Positions 18,925 to 27,001 of a stretch of 43,786 bases of DNA are shown piece after piece. The first letter of the stretch is position 1. Every line of letters starts with the position of its first letter. The position numbers and the translations under genes were made by a program. This DNA is from Fidelibacterota bacterium (GTDB taxonomy: Bacteria > Fidelibacterota > UBA2242), in contig DSAS01000048.1 of NCBI GenBank assembly GCA_011046365.1, positions 1-43,786 of the forward strand. The letters are read 5' to 3'. The notes under the pieces were generated by a model that made no database searches, was not told the DNA's origin, and saw only the letters and a program-made list of their open reading frames with translations.

Positions 18925-20724
18925 TCATTTGACCAATATCATCTTTCGTGTCTCTGAAAAAGACTCCCCGGCATGGCTGACATCCATACGATAAAAATAG
19001 AGACCTCCCGGTACATTATCAGGCTGCCAATCAATGACATATTTACCAGAATTCAGAAAATTATCGACAACACAGGCGATCTCTCTACCCAATAAATTAT
19101 AAATTTTTATCGTAACGTCCGCCGGACTCATGGTCCGGTACTCAATCGTCGTTACCGAATTGAAGGGGTTGGGGTAATTCTGACTCAGATAAAAGTGAGC
19201 CGGAATGCCGTTTTCAGATTGTCCCGTTTCGCTCACATGCTGGTTGATGATAACTCCATTTAACAGGGTATAATCTTTGTTGTCTGCCAGATGAATATCA
19301 AGAATACCGTCGTTAATCCAAACATTGGGCACTTCCAGAAGGAACGCAGTATGCGATCCAACTTCGGTAAAAAGATCCAGATCACGGATCACATATACAC
19401 CCTCAACATTGATATCCATTAACCGACAATCTGCCGCGCTAAAATAATTTTCCGCCAGCATCAGCGTAACGTCGTAAGCCCCGGTAGGCAGACGAACCTG
19501 GTATTTGACAATACCGCGCTGCTCAGTCTGATAAACCAAATCATCGGTTGTTCCGGAAATCGCTTGTCCGTAAAAACTGCCCGGCGTACCGCCTAATTGT
19601 CCATAATCCCCTTCGTGAGTCCAGTTTTGATCAGCCAGCCAGTCACCATAAGCGTCACCACCAACATTTATTTTCAGCGGATATTGCCAGCCGGGTGGTG
19701 TCTGAATTGAAACTGATTGTCCAAGTAAAGTATTCGCCGGAGTAGCCAGGTCTTTTATCCCTAATACAACCAAACTGTGGCTCGAGTTTTCATCCAACCC
19801 CTTAACGACCAGTTTCACATGTCGGTGATTGCGTTGCTGAATCGCTTTTACAACCGTAACACCTGAAATCAAATAATTCCCGACTTTCTCTGCACTCTCC
19901 TGAGTAATCTCTTCGGAAAAAGCCACGAGCACGGTATCCCTTTCATAACGGGCAAATTGCACAAAGGGTTTATTTTTGTCGGTGTAGCCGGTGTTTACCG
20001 CATCGGTCAGACATAATACCATTTTCCCGTCCAGGAACACACAATTATCAGGTGTAAAATCACTGTTGTTGCCGTTCCAGGTATGGGAGGCTTTTGCCCA
20101 GCGGTTGGTATCCCAGCTCTCAAAATCATCCCGCCATAAAAAGGTGAAATTATTTCCCGTTCCGACATCTCCGGAGCCAGGTGTATAGGAGGCATAACTG
20201 ACCCAGTCATAATAGGCAAAAAAGGGCAGCGTGCGGCTGTCCAGGGTGCCTACCCAGGAGCTATACGCCGGCGGCCAGATATTCATCATGATTTTTTGAT
20301 CCAGGTTCAAGGCTGTAATATGATCGCCTGTTTGGCGGTGTACCTCCTCCCCTTCGACAAACCAGGCTACATAATCCGGTGTCCATTCGATGGCATAGGT
20401 GTAAAAATCGGCGGTCGGGTCAAAATTTACCCATTGATGATGTTCGTGATTTGCCTGTCCGGGCGTGATCGGATTAAACTGCACATCGTCGGTATAGCGA
20501 CCCAGAATTTCGATATCCAGTTCATTCCATTCGCTGACCCCGCCACTGCCCAACTCATGATAGGTAAAAAATGTGGAGGTCTGCCCAGCACCATAAGAGG
20601 CTTTGTAATTGACTTCAAAACGACCGTAAATATAGGTACTTTTTGTCCGTAATTCAGCCCCTTTGAAATCTTTGCCATATACAACGACCGGCAATATCAG
20701 GAATATTAGTAAGTATCTTTGCAT
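18925..20724 (-). CDS. Circularly permuted GH16 lichenase with malectin-like module and T9SS domain
   Basis: Predicted endo-1,3-1,4-beta-glucanase, secreted. The GH16 jelly-roll is permuted. Directly after the signal peptide comes the middle of a normal GH16 (KDFKGAELRTKSTYIYGRFE, catalytic WNELDIEILG near 68, then IEWTPDYVAWFVEG). The strand that normally opens the domain (FLWRDDFESWDTNRW, near 195-240) follows it. This is the order known from the Fibrobacter succinogenes lichenase. E-L-D-I-E without a methionine bulge also indicates lichenase type. Next are an Ig-like region (about 255-350), a malectin-like domain (INVGGDAYGDWLADQNW, about 355-500), and a T9SS type A domain (NYPNPFNSVTTIEY, ending RKMILVK). 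ATG 20724 is chosen over the track's GTG 20736 because it begins the signal peptide. Confidence 0.88.
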   Translation of the reverse strand: MQRYLLIFLILPVVVYGKDFKGAELRTKSTYIYGRFEVNYKASYGAGQTSTFFTYHELGSGGVSEWNELDIEILGRYTDDVQFNPITPGQANHEHHQWVNFDPTADFYTYAIEWTPDYVAWFVEGEEVHRQTGDHITALNLDQKIMMNIWPPAYSSWVGTLDSRTLPFFAYYDWVSYASYTPGSGDVGTGNNFTFLWRDDFESWDTNRWAKASHTWNGNNSDFTPDNCVFLDGKMVLCLTDAVNTGYTDKNKPFVQFARYERDTVLVAFSEEITQESAEKVGNYLISGVTVVKAIQQRNHRHVKLVVKGLDENSSHSLVVLGIKDLATPANTLLGQSVSIQTPPGWQYPLKINVGGDAYGDWLADQNWTHEGDYGQLGGTPGSFYGQAISGTTDDLVYQTEQRGIVKYQVRLPTGAYDVTLMLAENYFSAADCRLMDINVEGVYVIRDLDLFTEVGSHTAFLLEVPNVWINDGILDIHLADNKDYTLLNGVIINQHVSETGQSENGIPAHFYLSQNYPNPFNSVTTIEYRTMSPADVTIKIYNLLGREIACVVDNFLNSGKYVIDWQPDNVPGGLYFYRMDVSHAGESFSETRKMILVK

Positions 20725-20736
20725 GGAAAAATCCAC

Positions 20737-22269
20737 TTATTCCGTTATAGTCAAGCGGCTACCGTAATCCAGTTTATTATCGGTCGTCAAAAGCGGAAAA
20801 GATGGACTGACAATCGGATAGGCGACCCCTTTTTGAACGGCGAAAAGATCAATATCGGTCAATTGTATTTTTTCAAAAGCCTCCGTGTTAATTTGAATCT
20901 TGTCATTGTACCTGACCTGCAGGCTGTCAACAATCGGATTCATAACAGTTTCAATGACCCTGGTATAATTTTTTCCAAATTCAGCCAGGGCACCGAATTT
21001 TTCCAGATAACGGTTCCGCTGGTATATGGCGAGCAAATTATCCTGCCATAAAGCCGTATAATTCTCGACTTCTGGCAATTTATCATAACCTGCCTGATAG
21101 GCAGCGGTATTAATCCGTAAATCCCTGAGTAAATCGGCAATCGCCAATTTCAGCTGTTCCGGAAATTCCCGTCGGCTTATCTGCCGTTTTCGGAATACCA
21201 GTGGGTGCGACTGAATAGCCTTTTCCAGGTCCGCCACCCTCCAAACCTTTCCGTCAAAATCCAACAGCGGCTCTTCTCGAATCTGTTCAACATCGGCGTT
21301 CCAGGATGGATCGAGTTCGATTTCTGAGTTGGCGCCCCAGAAGCGTTGATTGAAAGCCCGCTTCTTATCATCCAGGTTTTTCAGATACACCGGCGCCAGG
21401 ATTTCCGCCAACCGGAAAAAGGTCTGCTCCCGCAATTCCATCTTTTTCCCCTGCATGAGTCGGGCAACCTCGGCTGAATACACCCGGTTCGCAGCCTGGG
21501 TTTTCAATTTGTCGTATACATCTTGATAGCGCTGACGGATGTCCCACTCGCTGACAGCCGGCTCGGTCGTCCAGCCGCTGATTTGCATGATCATCCAGCT
21601 GCCGTCGGGATTTTGAAGCGGTCCAAGCAGCTGGTTTTTCGTCAGCGGCTCAGAATAAAAAATTTCCTGATATTCATCACTCAGATCATCCTTAAAACTG
21701 ATCTCCCGTTGGGGAATTGGTGCACCATTCAAAAGGTCTGCCGCCAATGAATCAAAAGAAATATTTTGCATCGCATGCAAGTGTAAAAATTGTGCCACGG
21801 TCGCCTCATCTGGCAAGCGCAGATAGTGTATCTGATATTTCCGACCAGCCAATTGATACACCTTATTAACCAATGCCGTATCGGGATTTGCTTTTTCCCA
21901 CGCCTTCCGGAGGTAATACACCTGCCGCATAGCCTGTTCCCGGCGTCCTTTGATATAATTCCGGAATTCCTCGTTGAGCACTAATTCATTATCCGCACCC
22001 GCTTCCAACGCCAACATTTTTTCGGCAATCAGCGAATTGAGCACGATTTTGCGGTGAATGTAATAGTCCTGCCTGCAATAGGTTGGTCGGATTGTATATT
22101 CCGCTCGTCTGATAAATTCGTCTGTGGTAATAATCCGGTCGCCAACTTTCGCCAATATTTTTTCCGGCGGAATCGCCGGTTCCGGCTGACTGCAAGCCCC
22201 GAATAAAACCGCCACCCCGATTAAGAGCGATTTCACGAAAAACGTGATTTTTAAATTGTAATGATCCAT
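20737..22269 (-). CDS. SurA/PpiC-type periplasmic foldase, lipoprotein
   Basis: Peptidyl-prolyl isomerase/chaperone of the SurA-PrsA type, about 510 residues. The lipoprotein signal ends at VLFGACSQ. It then has the SurA N-terminal pattern (ILAKVGDRIITTDEFIRRAE, helices with SLIAEKMLALEAG, YIKGRREQAMRQVYY). A parvulin-like segment (YQIHYLRLPDEATVAQFL to GSWMIMQISGW) and a long helical C-terminal half with a possible second degenerate parvulin domain follow. Such proteins help outer-membrane barrels and secreted proteins fold. Its place between the PorV gene and the glycosidases suggests service to this operon's barrels and large T9SS cargo. The track's TTG 22278 is replaced by ATG 22269. The gap from PorV is 107 bases with no clear terminator. 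Confidence 0.75.
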   Translation of the reverse strand: MDHYNLKITFFVKSLLIGVAVLFGACSQPEPAIPPEKILAKVGDRIITTDEFIRRAEYTIRPTYCRQDYYIHRKIVLNSLIAEKMLALEAGADNELVLNEEFRNYIKGRREQAMRQVYYLRKAWEKANPDTALVNKVYQLAGRKYQIHYLRLPDEATVAQFLHLHAMQNISFDSLAADLLNGAPIPQREISFKDDLSDEYQEIFYSEPLTKNQLLGPLQNPDGSWMIMQISGWTTEPAVSEWDIRQRYQDVYDKLKTQAANRVYSAEVARLMQGKKMELREQTFFRLAEILAPVYLKNLDDKKRAFNQRFWGANSEIELDPSWNADVEQIREEPLLDFDGKVWRVADLEKAIQSHPLVFRKRQISRREFPEQLKLAIADLLRDLRINTAAYQAGYDKLPEVENYTALWQDNLLAIYQRNRYLEKFGALAEFGKNYTRVIETVMNPIVDSLQVRYNDKIQINTEAFEKIQLTDIDLFAVQKGVAYPIVSPSFPLLTTDNKLDYGSRLTITE

Positions 22270-22376
22270 CTCAATCAAATTATAGACGGCATAAAATTAC
22301 CACCCAAAACAACAACACATTGGATGATTTCTCAGTCAGATAGTCGGGCATATTTAATAATCAATGATTGCTCCGG

Positions 22377-23474
22377 CTAAAAAATAACGCCAAGGGTATA
22401 GGAATGCGTGTTACCGAGAATTCCAACCGGTTTGAAAGCATAGTCAACTTTAATGGCGTAATTGTTCAGGAAATTCAACTTCAGCCCGCCACCAAAAGTA
22501 CCCCCGAATTCTGTTTCGTCCATGAACAAAGATTTATAACCGCCACGCAGAAAGAAACTCCCGCTGCCCGGAATTGTGATGGCATATTCAGCCCCGACAT
22601 TCACCGACTCGGCATTATTATTGGGGTGGAGTGCATCTGCAGCCAGGGTAAGACGCGTATAGCGGGTCACCAGCGGTCGAACCGAGACGCCAATCCGGAA
22701 AATCAACGGCAGCTCCCATTCCTGCAAGTTAAACTTGCCTTTAACAGAACTATAATTACCAGCCTCATTGGGCAGAATATCAATCGGAAATAACAGGTCC
22801 ATACCGTCATAACGCATCCGGGAGCCATAATTGGAAATGCTCATCCCAATGCGCATTCCATCCTCATATTTATTCGTCACGGAAAAGAATCCGGTATTCA
22901 CATTCACCCCCAAATCAACCGCCATAGCAGAGGCAGAAGTATGCCAAATTTGAGAACTAATATACTTCGCAGAAGCCCCGAACGCAAACCACTGCGCCAG
23001 TTTGCGGGCAAAGGTAACACTAAAACAGTAGTCATTGGCAGTATACAATTCACCGGTGCCATCCTGATTTTCCAGGGTCGTCACCGGTTCATTACCATAA
23101 CCAACATGATTCATCGCCAGAGCAAAAGTACCCGCTGACGGTGATATATAGGCGACGGCTACAAATTCATTGCTGATATCCACTACCCAGGGTTGGTACA
23201 TGAACAGCACTTCATTGCGATCCATAAAAGCCAGCCCCGCCGGATTCCAGTACACCGACGAAAGATTACCGACCATGCTCACATAAGATTCGCCCATGGC
23301 ATTACCGTCACTGCCGACGCCCAGCTCCAGAAAGTTTGCCGCAGTCGTGCCTACACGGTAGGGTTTCTGCGCCTCAAGTAAACCGGTCTGAAGCAGAAGA
23401 GTAACTATAAGTATACCAAAGAATATAGTATGCTGAGGGAGTTTCTTATTGCTGTATTTCATTAACGCTCTCAT
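22377..23474 (-). CDS. PorV/PorQ-family outer-membrane beta-barrel protein
   Basis: Outer-membrane barrel of the FadL-like PorV/PorQ family, 365 residues. A signal peptide (about 1-36) is followed by the family-typical start TTAANFLELGVGSDGNAMGE and YVSMVGNLSSVYWNPAGLAF. Alternating beta strands continue to a barrel-type end (SYTLGVIF). In Porphyromonas, PorV shuttles T9SS cargo to the attachment complex. Paralogues beside cargo genes are common in non-Bacteroidota FCB lineages. It sits 18 bases after the 1.1 kb-residue cargo gene and close to the TonB receptor, so these three probably work as one outer-membrane set. The start is supported by AGGGA seven bases upstream. Confidence 0.85.
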   Translation of the reverse strand: MRALMKYSNKKLPQHTIFFGILIVTLLLQTGLLEAQKPYRVGTTAANFLELGVGSDGNAMGESYVSMVGNLSSVYWNPAGLAFMDRNEVLFMYQPWVVDISNEFVAVAYISPSAGTFALAMNHVGYGNEPVTTLENQDGTGELYTANDYCFSVTFARKLAQWFAFGASAKYISSQIWHTSASAMAVDLGVNVNTGFFSVTNKYEDGMRIGMSISNYGSRMRYDGMDLLFPIDILPNEAGNYSSVKGKFNLQEWELPLIFRIGVSVRPLVTRYTRLTLAADALHPNNNAESVNVGAEYAITIPGSGSFFLRGGYKSLFMDETEFGGTFGGGLKLNFLNNYAIKVDYAFKPVGILGNTHSYTLGVIF

Positions 23475-23492
23475 CTTGATTCCCTGTCTGAA

Positions 23493-26400
23493 TTATTTAA
23501 TAATGGCAAATTTGCCGACCTTTTCATCCCTGGTCAGTTCGGACTGGACATGATAAATATACATGCCTGCCGCAACTTCAAGATTTTCCCGCGTCAGCAA
23601 ATCCCAGTGGGCAATTCCGTTTTCGGCGCTGTTATTTACCTGGATCACGTCCACCAAGACCCCACTGACTGTGAAAATCCGAATGGTACAGCGGGCTGGT
23701 AGATTGGTAAACATAATCCGGCGTCGCTGATTGAGAAACCAGTTGGCAACGGATGTCTCCATGGCATTGGTCGCCACATAGGGGTTGGGCACTACTTTAA
23801 TATCTTTCATCGTGTGCTTTAACGCCTGTCGGTCAATGGAATCGGTTTTAACAATACTAAACCGGATTTTATCGGTTATATAAAAGGGGCGCATAAAGGT
23901 GACCCGGTAAACATCATTTGCCTTAGGCAACAGGTCTGCGTTTCCGTAGGCTGACAGAAAATCAATAGCAAAGACGCTGCCTACCCATTTTCCGCTACTA
24001 TCCAGAGCACCCACATAAATCCGGTCTTCCAGAATATCGTACTGACCATTTTTATTCAGATCATGTACAATTAGATCCATCATTTCCAGCGAGTCTGTAA
24101 ATGATTTATTGACAACATAAAAATTGAAATCCTCACTCGTCAGCAGATCACGGGTTTGGCGGACGTGGTCAATATCCCTTATCCAGGAAGTACTGCCTTT
24201 GCCCGTATAGCTGACATCATCGGTGAAAATTATATCATAATCCCACGGGAAATAGCGAGACTCTGTTTTTGTCGGCGTAACCGTAATCGGCGCTGAACCG
24301 ACTACCCACTTTGAAACGGCATTATTATACTGGGCTGTTCGAACCGGCATCTGAATGTTCAGTACCAATCCATCAAATACATCCGTTTTAATATTCCCGA
24401 TCGTATTGATATACCAATTCCCCAAGGTGTCATCATAGACCAGATTGGTCCCGGTAAAATTGTCGGAATTTTCCAGATACACCTCATTAGAATCAGTGAC
24501 ATCAAAAACCCGGATACTGTTGTTGCTATAATAAACTCCATGATCATAATTTTCGATAACTCCCAGGGTATCCAGACCGAAACTCACTTCGTAGTTGTGT
24601 CCCGGTTTCAGACTGCTGTTGGCGATAATTTCAGGGACAACTGTGCCTGATCCAAGAATTTCCTGAACCGCGGACATCATGACTTCCTCCGGAATATAGC
24701 CGGCGGCTTTTTGATGCGGGGTCACGACCTGAACGTTTTTACTGTAACCCTTGACATTTTCGGCTTCATCCAGACTGATGATGATATTATTTTCCGAAGG
24801 TGCGATGCCGGGTCCGATATCCGGAGCACCGTAATCGTAGGCGACAATGGCATAATAGTAGGTGCGCCCATTTTGGACATTAGTGTCTTCAAACCAGTGG
24901 CGGATCCCGGAATCGGTGCCGAGGTTATAGCCCATTCCGTTGACCAGCCCAAAGTCTGTAAATCCCATCCGACCGTCTTTTTTGTCACACTGGAAAATGG
25001 GTTTCATAAACATCGGAGTTCCATAGCCGTCGGTAATCACCTGTGCGTCCGACATTTTTTTATCCGTGGCACGAAACAGTTTGTAGCCCTCAAAATCATT
25101 GACATTACCGACAAAGGGATCCCGGGTTTTAGTATCGGCGATATTATCCCAGGTCAGAATAACCCGACCGTCACCGGCAGTGGCTTGCAGCGTGGGCATT
25201 TTCGGCGGCTGGGCAAAGCGGTAATCCTTTTCGTAAATCACCTGCACGATGCGCTTCAGTTCAAAGAGCGCCGGTGCCGAGTGCTCATCCGAATTGAGTC
25301 CTTCGAGGGGATCGTAAGAATGCAATTCCGACATGGAAATCCGTTCCCGGCGCCCCTGGTAAAGCGGGAATGGTCCGGAGGCAAAGGTTTCCACCAGGTT
25401 GCTGATATTGCCCAGATATTCGATCAGGGTATCGGAACCAATCACTTCCCACATTGATTTGTCATTCCGAAACCATTTGGTATAGGGTGGACGATGGGGC
25501 GGGATCGGAAAGAGTTGAAAGGCGGTCAATCCTACCATATCGGATTCACTGACATCGAGAACGGCAAAATTGGGTTCACAACCAATCCCTTCAACATAAT
25601 CCGGCTTGTGATTACACTCGCCTTCGTCGGGTCCATAATAATTCAATTCGCCGGGTGCTACACCATCCAGACCGATATCATCGCCGGCATATTCCCCGGC
25701 ATCATATATGCCGTTTCCATTTAAATCTTCGCCATCCTGCCAGTCCTGATCTTCATCCGCATCCCAGTGCTCTTTCAGGTCCGCTTCGGTTAACCGGTAA
25801 AATCTTAAAAAATCAGCCAAATTCGCGATGCCCTCGTAGGGTCCGACTTTTCTTGTAGCGATATTATCCCGTCTTTCATCAACTAAACCATCCCCGTCGT
25901 TATCAATCCCGTCATCAGGGAGTCCCGGACTCTCCAGATATGCAAAGCCCATCGTTCCCGTTGGGTAACCGCCCTGACCGATACCGTCAATATCCCAGGA
26001 ATACGCCATATCAATACTGCGATCGAAATAGCCCAGTTCATCGTCATCGCCGGCACCGGCAACATTGTCGCCGATAGCATTGTCAACCCAATAGCCGAAG
26101 GCAACTTCAGGCAGGTCATAATCAGAAATGTTGGCAATGTTATACTCCCAGAAAATCGCATCCCGCGCCTGGGGATTGTTCCATTGAAAACCGCGCTGTT
26201 CCACCCGAATTCCGATGCCGCCCCAGGGTTTGCCATACTGGACCGTCACGGAGGGTCGTTTATCACCGATAAAGACACCCGGACGCGGATAATATTTAAC
26301 CCGGTCTTCGGGACCTAAATACTCCTGATCCTGGGCATCATTGGCAACGAAATAGGTCTCCAGATCGGCATAAATCACACCCCTGCCAAAGCGTCCGTCC

Positions 26401-26951
26401 CATTCCCCTTGCCACTTGAGCTGATCACCGGCAGCCGGCCAACCTGCCGGCGGCCAAGAAAGCGAATCATTGCTCATAGCCGGTGTTTCACTATGTTCAT
26501 TAAAATACCCAAAGACCGGATAAAGTCCCCACTCAATCTGTCCCGTCGGGTCTTTATCCATCTCCTCACGATAATGAGTCTGCAGAAAATAGAGCGTGTC
26601 CAGTTTCCCTTCATCGTTCAGGCTTTGGCGCTCATCGGAATCGGTAACCGGAATCGTATCCTGTGTGATAAAAACCTGAGCACCGATCAGCAATGCAACT
26701 CCATCCAACATCTTGGTGCCTTCATAGGTATCCGGCCATTTAGAAACCTCTACTTTCGGCCAGTCGGACAACTGGGTAGTATTTTTAAAATACAAAAATA
26801 CCCGGTTGCCGGTCATATAGCCTTCGCGAATAGCCGCCGGATCACCGGCAGGGTCATCGGGTCCTTCATATTTTTTACCCTGTCCCAGCAGGATGCTGGA
26901 AAGTAGGGTTAAAGAATAGATCAATGCGTAAAATCCCGGCATTAATTTCAT
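23493..26951 (-). CDS. Very large T9SS cargo protein paired with TonB receptor and PorV
   Basis: About 1150-residue secreted protein of unknown biochemical role. A signal peptide (MKLMPGFYALIYSLTLLSSI) is followed by a long N-terminal region with calcium-loop sequences (DGIDNDGDGLVDERRDN and EDLNGNGIYDAGE). A fibronectin-III-like segment starts near PTLQATAGDGRVILTWDNI. The end is a T9SS type A domain (KVVPNPYVATNAMETSV, ending VGKFAIIK). It lies between the TonB receptor (50 bases away with this start) and PorV. By analogy to SusC-SusD pairs, it may be the surface partner of the receptor; that is inference. ATG 26951 is chosen over ATG 26999 because it begins the signal peptide and has AGGAG upstream. 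Confidence 0.75.
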   Translation of the reverse strand: MKLMPGFYALIYSLTLLSSILLGQGKKYEGPDDPAGDPAAIREGYMTGNRVFLYFKNTTQLSDWPKVEVSKWPDTYEGTKMLDGVALLIGAQVFITQDTIPVTDSDERQSLNDEGKLDTLYFLQTHYREEMDKDPTGQIEWGLYPVFGYFNEHSETPAMSNDSLSWPPAGWPAAGDQLKWQGEWDGRFGRGVIYADLETYFVANDAQDQEYLGPEDRVKYYPRPGVFIGDKRPSVTVQYGKPWGGIGIRVEQRGFQWNNPQARDAIFWEYNIANISDYDLPEVAFGYWVDNAIGDNVAGAGDDDELGYFDRSIDMAYSWDIDGIGQGGYPTGTMGFAYLESPGLPDDGIDNDGDGLVDERRDNIATRKVGPYEGIANLADFLRFYRLTEADLKEHWDADEDQDWQDGEDLNGNGIYDAGEYAGDDIGLDGVAPGELNYYGPDEGECNHKPDYVEGIGCEPNFAVLDVSESDMVGLTAFQLFPIPPHRPPYTKWFRNDKSMWEVIGSDTLIEYLGNISNLVETFASGPFPLYQGRRERISMSELHSYDPLEGLNSDEHSAPALFELKRIVQVIYEKDYRFAQPPKMPTLQATAGDGRVILTWDNIADTKTRDPFVGNVNDFEGYKLFRATDKKMSDAQVITDGYGTPMFMKPIFQCDKKDGRMGFTDFGLVNGMGYNLGTDSGIRHWFEDTNVQNGRTYYYAIVAYDYGAPDIGPGIAPSENNIIISLDEAENVKGYSKNVQVVTPHQKAAGYIPEEVMMSAVQEILGSGTVVPEIIANSSLKPGHNYEVSFGLDTLGVIENYDHGVYYSNNSIRVFDVTDSNEVYLENSDNFTGTNLVYDDTLGNWYINTIGNIKTDVFDGLVLNIQMPVRTAQYNNAVSKWVVGSAPITVTPTKTESRYFPWDYDIIFTDDVSYTGKGSTSWIRDIDHVRQTRDLLTSEDFNFYVVNKSFTDSLEMMDLIVHDLNKNGQYDILEDRIYVGALDSSGKWVGSVFAIDFLSAYGNADLLPKANDVYRVTFMRPFYITDKIRFSIVKTDSIDRQALKHTMKDIKVVPNPYVATNAMETSVANWFLNQRRRIMFTNLPARCTIRIFTVSGVLVDVIQVNNSAENGIAHWDLLTRENLEVAAGMYIYHVQSELTRDEKVGKFAIIK

Positions 26952-27001
26952 TGATTTACGATCTCCTCTGGCGTCTGTATTTGATATAACGTTAGACATA
27001 A

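Noticed and set aside
24711-25457. 248-residue plus-strand ORF
   Set aside because: Lies wholly opposite the T9SS cargo gene; the sequence has no domain character and no ribosome site. A shadow ORF, like 10004-10459, 11855-12319, 30034-30564 and 34195-34710.
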